The notes beneath the pieces are model-generated. The model ran no database searches, was not told where the DNA came from, and saw only the letters and a list, made by a program, of their open reading frames with translations. The position numbers and the translations under genes are program-made. From NCBI RefSeq assembly GCF_036248255.1, contig NZ_CP109178.1:4774001-4838000 (forward strand): a DNA stretch of 64,000 bases, given 5' to 3'. Every line of letters starts with the position of its first letter. The first letter of the stretch is position 1. Below are positions 59,134-64,000 of the stretch, piece by piece. The stretch is from Streptomyces sp. NBC_01717. GTDB lineage: Bacteria > Actinomycetota > Actinomycetes > Streptomycetales > Streptomycetaceae.

Positions 59134-60303
59134 ATGGACGCTCCGGCCACCATGCCCGGCGACGAAACTCTCAGATCTCCCGATGCGAACCTGATCCACC
59201 GCACGCTGGCGGAGATCGCCCCTGTCGCAGACCAGGCCACCTCGTACTTCTACGCCTTGCTCTTCGTCCGCCACCCCGAACTGCGCGCCCTCTTCCCGGC
59301 CGCGATGGACGCCCAGCGAGACCGTCTCCTGCGGGCGATCCTGACGGCCGCCGACCGCATGGACGACCCCGATGCGCTGACCGAGTACCTCGGCGGACTG
59401 GCCCGGGGACACCGCAAATACGGCACCCTGCCCACGCACTATCCGGCGGTCGGCGAGGCCCTCCTCGGCGCCCTGAGCCGCTACGCCACCACGTGGGACG
59501 GGGTGGCCGAGGCGGCCTGGATCCGCACCTACACCGCGCTGTCGCAGATCATGATCGACGCGGCCGCCGAGGACGAGGAACGAGCGCCCGCCTGGTGGGT
59601 CGCGGAGGTCGTCTCCCATGACCTCAGAACGCCCGACATAGCAATCCTCACGCTCCGCCCCGACCAGGCCTACCCTTTCCTGGCCGGCCAGTACACCGCC
59701 CTGGAGACCCCGTGGTGGCCGCGGATCTGGCGGCATTACTCCTTCGCCTCGGCGCCGCGGCCCGACGGTCTGCTCACGTTCCACATCAAGGCGGTTCCGG
59801 CGGGCTGGGTCTCCAACGCGCTGGTGCACCGGGCCCGCCCCGGCGACGTCCTGCGGCTCGGCCCGCCCGCCGGATCGATGACGGTCGACCACACCACCCA
59901 CAACGGTCTGCTCTGCCTGGGCGGCGGCACGGGCATCGCACCCATCAAGGCCCTCGTCGAGGACGTCGCCGAACACGGCGACCGGCGCCCGATGCAGGTC
60001 TTCTACGGCGCACGCAGCGACCGCGACCTGTACGACATCGACACGATGCTGCGGCTCCAGCAGACCTTTCCCTGGCTCGCCGTCCGCCCGGTGGTCTCCG
60101 GCGGGTCAGGCGGGGGACTGAAGGGCCTCTTGCCCGAAGCGGTGCGCGAGCTCGGCCCGTGGCACGAGTACGACGCCTACCTCTCGGGCCCGCCGGGGAT
60201 GATCCGCAGCGGCGTGGACGTACTCACAGGCATCGGCATGCCGTCCGAGCGCATCCGCTACGACGCCGTCGAGGAATTGGCACCCACGACGGGCCCGGCC
60301 TGA
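59134..60303 (+). CDS. Flavohemoglobin (nitric oxide dioxygenase type)
   Basis: 389 residues from the ATG at 59134. The globin domain (~15-150) keeps the haem-pocket residues: Tyr40 (B10) in SYFYALLF, Gln61 (E7) in DAQRDR, and proximal His93 in ARGHRKYG. The FAD domain has the RHYSFAS motif (R-x-Y-S), and the NAD(P)H domain has GGGTGIAP and SGPPGMI. Flavohemoglobins oxidise NO to nitrate using O2 and NADH. It lacks the first few residues of the classical N-terminus but is otherwise near the usual ~395. No partner genes are adjacent. Confidence 0.92.
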   Translation: MDAPATMPGDETLRSPDANLIHRTLAEIAPVADQATSYFYALLFVRHPELRALFPAAMDAQRDRLLRAILTAADRMDDPDALTEYLGGLARGHRKYGTLPTHYPAVGEALLGALSRYATTWDGVAEAAWIRTYTALSQIMIDAAAEDEERAPAWWVAEVVSHDLRTPDIAILTLRPDQAYPFLAGQYTALETPWWPRIWRHYSFASAPRPDGLLTFHIKAVPAGWVSNALVHRARPGDVLRLGPPAGSMTVDHTTHNGLLCLGGGTGIAPIKALVEDVAEHGDRRPMQVFYGARSDRDLYDIDTMLRLQQTFPWLAVRPVVSGGSGGGLKGLLPEAVRELGPWHEYDAYLSGPPGMIRSGVDVLTGIGMPSERIRYDAVEELAPTTGPA

Positions 60304-60355
60304 ACACGAGCCCGACCCAGCAGGAGCAGGCGGAAACAGCCCCCCGGGCCTCGGA

Positions 60356-60835
60356 TCAGCCCAGGTCCGGCGCGTGCATCGCCCGCACGCCCTCGATATT
60401 GCCGTCCAGGTAGTGCCGCAGCGACAGCGGTACGAGATGAACGGCGGCGATCCCGATCCGGCTGAACGGCACCCGTACGACGTCGTACTCGCCGCACGGA
60501 TCCTCGATCTCGGGGCCGTGCCGGCGGGACAGGTCCATCGAGTCCAGCCGGCAGACGAAGAAGTGCTGCACCTTCACGCCCTTCACCCCACCGCCCTCGA
60601 TGTGCTCCACGGTGTCGACGAAGCAGGGGACCACATCGGTGATCTTGGCGCCGAGCTCCTCGTCCACCTCGCGGTGCAGAGCTTCGACAACGGTTGCGTC
60701 CTCGGGCTCGACCCCGCCGCCCGGCGTGAGCCAGTACGGATCCACCCCAGGCTTGGTGCGCTTGATGAGGATGAGGTCGTTGCCGTCGAGCAGGATGGCG
60801 CGTGCGGTGCGCTTGACCACAGGACGTTCGGTCAT
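60356..60835 (-). CDS. NUDIX hydrolase
   Basis: 159 residues from the ATG at 60835. The Nudix box reads GGGVEPEDATVVEALHREVDEELG: the catalytic REVDEEL is intact, but two extra residues separate it from the G-x5-E part. The rest matches single-domain Nudix enzymes (RTARAILLDGNDLILIKRTKPGVDPYWLTPGG). It would hydrolyse a nucleoside diphosphate derivative; the substrate is unknown. It is convergent with the flavohemoglobin gene. Confidence 0.9.
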   Translation of the reverse strand: MTERPVVKRTARAILLDGNDLILIKRTKPGVDPYWLTPGGGVEPEDATVVEALHREVDEELGAKITDVVPCFVDTVEHIEGGGVKGVKVQHFFVCRLDSMDLSRRHGPEIEDPCGEYDVVRVPFSRIGIAAVHLVPLSLRHYLDGNIEGVRAMHAPDLG

Positions 60836-60887
60836 GGCAAGAGAGTGGCCCACAGAACCCGTTCTGAAACACCAGCACGCCCGGGGG

Positions 60888-61784
60888 TCACCAGTCGGCT
60901 GCAGCGCGCACCAGCCACTCGTGCGCCCGCGCGATGTGAGGCAGGGCGAGTGTGCCGGTCCGCGCGGCCAGGAAATAGGTGCGCAGCGGCGGGACCGGCG
61001 GGTCCAGGAGCGCCACCACCTCGCCGCGCTCCAGCGCCCCCTCGCAGAGATAGCGCGGCAGTACGGCAAGCCCGGCGCCCGCGGCGGTGCACTCCAGGAC
61101 GGCCCGCAGATCCGGTGCTATGACGGTGCCCGCGGCCGCGGGACGGCAGTCGAAGACAGCCGCCCAGTAGCGGGAGACGAATGGCAGGCTCTCGTGCACT
61201 TCCACCACCGGCAGCTGCTCCAGCACCACGGGGCCTTTGTGCCGCAGCGTTCCGGGGCCGAGGCGCGCGGCCCAGCGCGGGGCGGCGACCAGCACGTGTT
61301 CCTCGTCGCAGAGCGGAGTCGCGGTGAGCAGCTCACCGCGCGGCCGGGCTGTCGCGATGGCCAGATCGTGGTGTCCGGCGGCGAGCCCCTCCAGCGTCTC
61401 CTCGGCATTCGCGAGGAACGAACTGCGCAGAGCGAGACCGTGGGAGACGAGGGGCGTGAGTGCGGGCAGAGCGCGCAGCGAGATGAATTCCGGGGGCCCG
61501 GCCAGATGCAGCGTCCGTACGGCCGACTCCTCGTCGGCCCCGCTCTCGGCGATCTCGACCAGCGCGTCCAGATGGGGGGCCGCCCGGTGCGCGAGCTCGT
61601 CGCCCATGGTCGTCGGGGTCACGCCGCGGGCCCTGCGCAGGAAGAGCGGGCGGCCCAGCTGCCGTTCCAGTGTGCGTATCTGCGAGGTGACCGCGGGCTG
61701 GGAGAGGCCGAGCAGCGCGGCGGCCCGGGTGAAGGACCCGGCCCGGTGCACCGTCACGAAAGTACGCAGCAGGGCCAGGTCCAC
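60888..61784 (-). CDS. LysR family transcriptional regulator
   Basis: 298 residues from the GTG at 61784, with GGGAGGGGA upstream. The N-terminal HTH is LLRTFVTVHRAGSFTRAAALLGLSQPAVTSQIRTLERQLGRPLFLRR. The C-terminal periplasmic-binding-like effector domain spans ~90-295. It lies downstream of the cystathionine-lyase-family gene on the same strand, not divergent from it. A target cannot be named; sulfur amino-acid metabolism is only suggested by proximity. Confidence 0.92.
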   Translation of the reverse strand: MDLALLRTFVTVHRAGSFTRAAALLGLSQPAVTSQIRTLERQLGRPLFLRRARGVTPTTMGDELAHRAAPHLDALVEIAESGADEESAVRTLHLAGPPEFISLRALPALTPLVSHGLALRSSFLANAEETLEGLAAGHHDLAIATARPRGELLTATPLCDEEHVLVAAPRWAARLGPGTLRHKGPVVLEQLPVVEVHESLPFVSRYWAAVFDCRPAAAGTVIAPDLRAVLECTAAGAGLAVLPRYLCEGALERGEVVALLDPPVPPLRTYFLAARTGTLALPHIARAHEWLVRAAADW

Positions 61785-61923
61785 GTCCTGTCCCCTCCCA
61801 CCCTTGCGAAGCGTCCGACCCGAACAACTATAAATATGTCGATAGGTCGCTGTCGCTACTGTGATTGGACACTGACGCAGAGTCAATTAGCCTTGTCCAG
61901 GCGGTTCTTCGCGCGTGGAACCG

Positions 61924-61962
61924 GGACGGTCCGAGCCACGAGGGGGGAGGCTCGGACCGTCC
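61924..61962 (-). terminator. Terminator after the PLP lyase gene
   Basis: A perfect 14-bp stem GGACGGTCCGAGCC/GGCTCGGACCGTCC with an 11-nt loop, 43 bases past the stop. Confidence 0.82.
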
Positions 61963-62005
61963 GTACCGGCCATGTCTTCCTGTGCCATGCCGGCTCAGCG
62001 CCGGC

Positions 62006-63148
62006 TCATCGCCCCGCTCGGCGTCCGCCCATCGCGTCGTCCAGCGCCCGTTCCACATCGGCCACCAGGTCGCCCGCGTCCTCGGCCCCGACCGAGAACC
62101 GGATGAAGCCTTCGGGTACGGCGTCGCCGCCCCAGCGCGCCCGCCGCTCGGCGGTGGAACGCACGCCGCCGAAGCTCGTGGCGTCGTCGACCAGCCGCAG
62201 CCCGCCCAGGAAGCGCTCGGCGATCTCGCGGTCGGGCAGCACGAACGACACCACGGAGCCGAAGCGCCGCATCTGCCGGACGGCGACCGGGTACGAAGGG
62301 TCGGTGGGCAGCCCCGGATACCGCAGCCCGGTGACCTCCTGCCGCTTGCCCAGCGCCTCGGCGAGAACGAGCGCGTTTGCGCACTGGCGGTCGATCCGAA
62401 GCTCCAGCGTGGCCAGCGAACGGTGCGCGAGCCAGGCTTCCATCGGTCCGGGGATCGCCCCGACGACCTTGCGCCAGCGCCGCACGCCCGCCGCCAGCTC
62501 CGGATCGTGGCAGGCCACGTGGCCGAGCAGGATGTCACCGTGTCCGGTCATGCCCTTGGTGTCACTGGCCACCGAGAAGTCGGCGCCCAGCTCCAGCGGA
62601 CGCTGACCGAGCGGGGTGGCGAGCGTGTTGTCGACGGCGACCAGGACGCCGGCCCCGTGCGCGGCCTCGATGAGCCGCCGCAGGTCGCAGACGTCGAGCC
62701 CAGGGTTGGACGGTGTCTCGATCCACAGCAGTCGGGCCCCTTCCAGGACCGCCAGCTGTGCGTCGCCCCCGGTGGGTGCGGTCCGCACCTCGACGCCGTA
62801 AGCCTCCAGCTGCTGGCGTACGAGCGGCAGCGCCTGATAGCCGTCGTCGGGCAGGACGACCGTGTCCCCGGACCGCACCTGGGACAGCAGTACGGCCGAG
62901 ATCGCCGCCATGCCGGAGGCGAACACCGTGGTCTCGACCGTCTCCCCCGGCGCTTCGAGCTCGCCGATGGCCCGCTCCAGGTGCGTCCAGGTCGGATTGG
63001 TGTCCCGGCCGTACGTGTACGGGCCGGTCGGCTCACCGGAGAGGTGGAAGTGCGCGGCGAATACCGGACCGGGCAGCGTGGGTTCGTACTGCTCCGGTTC
63101 GGGAAGACCCGCCCGTACCGCCCGGGTTCCGTCACCCATGGTGCTCAT
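62006..63148 (-). CDS. Cystathionine gamma-lyase/synthase family PLP enzyme
   Basis: A 380-residue protein of the Cys/Met metabolism PLP family. Key segments are YTYGRDTNPTWTHLERAIGELE, FASGMAAISAVL, WIETPSNPGLDVCDL, AVDNTLATPLGQRPLELGADFSVAS, and the PLP-lysine motif DTKGMTGHGD. The usual S-A/S-x-T-K-Y is changed to SDTKGM. The family includes cystathionine gamma-lyase, gamma-synthase and methionine gamma-lyase; the reaction cannot be fixed from sequence. The holin-like gene ends 86 bp upstream on the same strand. Confidence 0.88.
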   Translation of the reverse strand: MSTMGDGTRAVRAGLPEPEQYEPTLPGPVFAAHFHLSGEPTGPYTYGRDTNPTWTHLERAIGELEAPGETVETTVFASGMAAISAVLLSQVRSGDTVVLPDDGYQALPLVRQQLEAYGVEVRTAPTGGDAQLAVLEGARLLWIETPSNPGLDVCDLRRLIEAAHGAGVLVAVDNTLATPLGQRPLELGADFSVASDTKGMTGHGDILLGHVACHDPELAAGVRRWRKVVGAIPGPMEAWLAHRSLATLELRIDRQCANALVLAEALGKRQEVTGLRYPGLPTDPSYPVAVRQMRRFGSVVSFVLPDREIAERFLGGLRLVDDATSFGGVRSTAERRARWGGDAVPEGFIRFSVGAEDAGDLVADVERALDDAMGGRRAGR

Positions 63149-63233
63149 GCTGTTCCTTCTGTTCTCTGGTCGTACCGGTGCTTCTGATCAAGCTGATGCT
63201 GCTGGTTCCGCTGATCGCTCTGATTCGGCCGGG

Positions 63234-63611
63234 TCAGTCCTCGTCCGGCAGGACGACATTCAGCGCCCAGGACACGACCGAGATGATCAGGCCGCCGAGC
63301 ACGGCGGTCCAGAAGCCCTCGACATGGAAACTGAGGTCGAACTGGTCGGCCAGCCATGAGGTCAGCAGCAGCATCAGCGCGTTCACCACAAGGGTGATCA
63401 GCCCCAGTGTGAGTATGAACAGCGGCAGGGTGAGCACCTTGACTATGGGCTTCACCACGAAGTTCACCAGCCCGAAGAGCAGGGCCACGAGGATCAGCGT
63501 GAGCACCTTGCGACCGGTACTGCCGCCGGACAGCGTGATGTTGTCGAGCAGCCAGATGGCCACGGCCAGCGCACCTGCGTTGGCGATCGTCTTGACTACA
63601 AAATTCTTCAT
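63234..63611 (-). CDS. Phage-holin family / DUF360 membrane protein
   Basis: 125 residues from the ATG at 63611. Four hydrophobic helices: KTIANAGALAVAIWLLDNITL, LTLILVALLFGLVNFVVKPIVKVLTLPLFILTLGLITLVVNALMLLLTSWLAD, and TAVLGGLIISVVSWALNVVL. The N-F-V-V-K-P-I-V-K segment is the hallmark of the PF04020 family. Despite the holin-family label these are chromosomal and widespread; no prophage genes are near. Function is unknown. Confidence 0.9.
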   Translation of the reverse strand: MKNFVVKTIANAGALAVAIWLLDNITLSGGSTGRKVLTLILVALLFGLVNFVVKPIVKVLTLPLFILTLGLITLVVNALMLLLTSWLADQFDLSFHVEGFWTAVLGGLIISVVSWALNVVLPDED

Positions 63612-63679
63612 GTGTCTGATCGTGGCAGACATGATCGGTGGCGAACACCGGCAGGGCGAAAGCAAGGGGCGGACGGGCC

Positions 63680-63997
63680 ATGAAGGCATTCAGGCTGGAC
63701 GAACTGGAGGCGGAACGGGCCGCCAACGACGGCGCGTATCTGCAGTTCCTGCGGGAACGGAACATGTCTGTCGGCCTGTACGCGCTTGACGCCGGCGACC
63801 TCGATCCGCAGCAGCCGCACAACCAGGACGAGGTCTACTTCGTCGTCAGCGGCCGCGCCTCGATCACCGTAGGCATGGAGACCACACAGGTGGGCAGGGG
63901 AAGCGTGGTGTACGTACCGGCCGGTGTGGCCCACAAGTTCCACCACATCACCGAGGATCTGCGGGTCATGGTGGTCTTCTCTCCGCCGGAGAGCTGA
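63680..63997 (+). CDS. Cupin domain protein
   Basis: 105 residues from the ATG at 63680. Cupin motif 1 reads QPHNQDEVYFVVSGRASITVG, with the metal ligands H-x-x-D/E-E shape. Motif 2 is GSVVYVPAGVAHKFHHI. This is a single small beta-barrel, probably metal-binding, with unknown substrate. It is divergent from the holin-like gene across 68 bp. Confidence 0.9.
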   Translation: MKAFRLDELEAERAANDGAYLQFLRERNMSVGLYALDAGDLDPQQPHNQDEVYFVVSGRASITVGMETTQVGRGSVVYVPAGVAHKFHHITEDLRVMVVFSPPES

Positions 63998-64000
63998 GCC

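Noticed and set aside
63234..63611. Prophage remnant suggested by a holin-family protein
   Set aside because: The PF04020 family is chromosomal in most actinobacteria; no other phage genes or attachment sites are nearby.

Overview
The window is high-GC actinobacterial DNA. It matches the replication-origin region of a Streptomyces chromosome. The gene order gyrA-gyrB-dciA-recF-gnd-dnaN-[oriC]-dnaA | rpmH-rnpA-yidD-yidC-jag-rsmG-parA-parB, abundant GTG starts, TTGTCCACA-type DnaA boxes, and repeated GTTTCACGTGAAAC parS sites all point that way. I saw no insertion sequence, prophage, CRISPR array or rRNA. The only RNA gene found is a tRNA-Ile(GAU).

Layout. 1-2.5 kb: the 5' part of a VWA-domain protein (runs off the left edge), a DLW-39 small protein, a secreted DUF6344-like protein, a short GC-rich direct-repeat patch and tRNA-Ile. 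2.5-15.2 kb (minus strand): DUF3566 protein, gyrA, gyrB, dciA, recF, gnd, dnaN, then about 1 kb of oriC with some 15-20 DnaA-box-like 9-mers, then dnaA. 15.5-22.5 kb (plus strand): rpmH, rnpA, yidD, yidC, jag/khpB, rsmG, parA, parB, a GNAT. 22.5-32.2 kb (minus strand): trxA, trxB, anti-sigma factor, sigM, a membrane pseudokinase, murJ and a DUF6049 protein. 32.4-46.9 kb: cca, an MFS exporter, inositol-phosphate synthase, a PadR regulator, a class A penicillin-binding protein, a GT87 glycosyltransferase, an alanine-racemase-like enzyme, FemX, a small membrane protein, and the rpsF-ssb-rpsR-rplI operon. 47-64 kb: a MATE pump, dnaB, then accessory genes. These include TetR/DHFR-family, MarR/MFS/GlcG-like, a serine hydrolase, GNATs, flavohemoglobin, Nudix, LysR, a cystathionine-lyase-family enzyme, a phage-holin-like membrane protein and a cupin.

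How it works together. The left half holds replication initiation (DnaA, DnaN, RecF, DciA, gyrase, and DnaB further right). parAB with nine perfect parS sites organises origin segregation. All nine parS copies lie on the parAB side of oriC (19.2-58.8 kb). Several are built into other elements: the centre of a perfect 48-bp palindromic terminator, the edge of a 19-bp-stem terminator, codons of parA and the anti-sigma gene, and the start of a membrane-protein gene. DnaA-box clusters also lie outside oriC, upstream of dnaA, parA, dnaB and probably gyrB. The middle region is an envelope and redox block. It has an exact SigR-type promoter (GGGAAT-N18-GTT) before trxBA, sigM with its zinc anti-sigma factor, MurJ with a split-off pseudokinase, and PBP/FemX. 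Three local regulators (PadR, TetR, MarR) each have a clear inverted repeat in their promoter region.

No unmistakably new system was found. The most unusual structures are the parS-terminator fusions and the DnaA-box cluster in front of dnaB.
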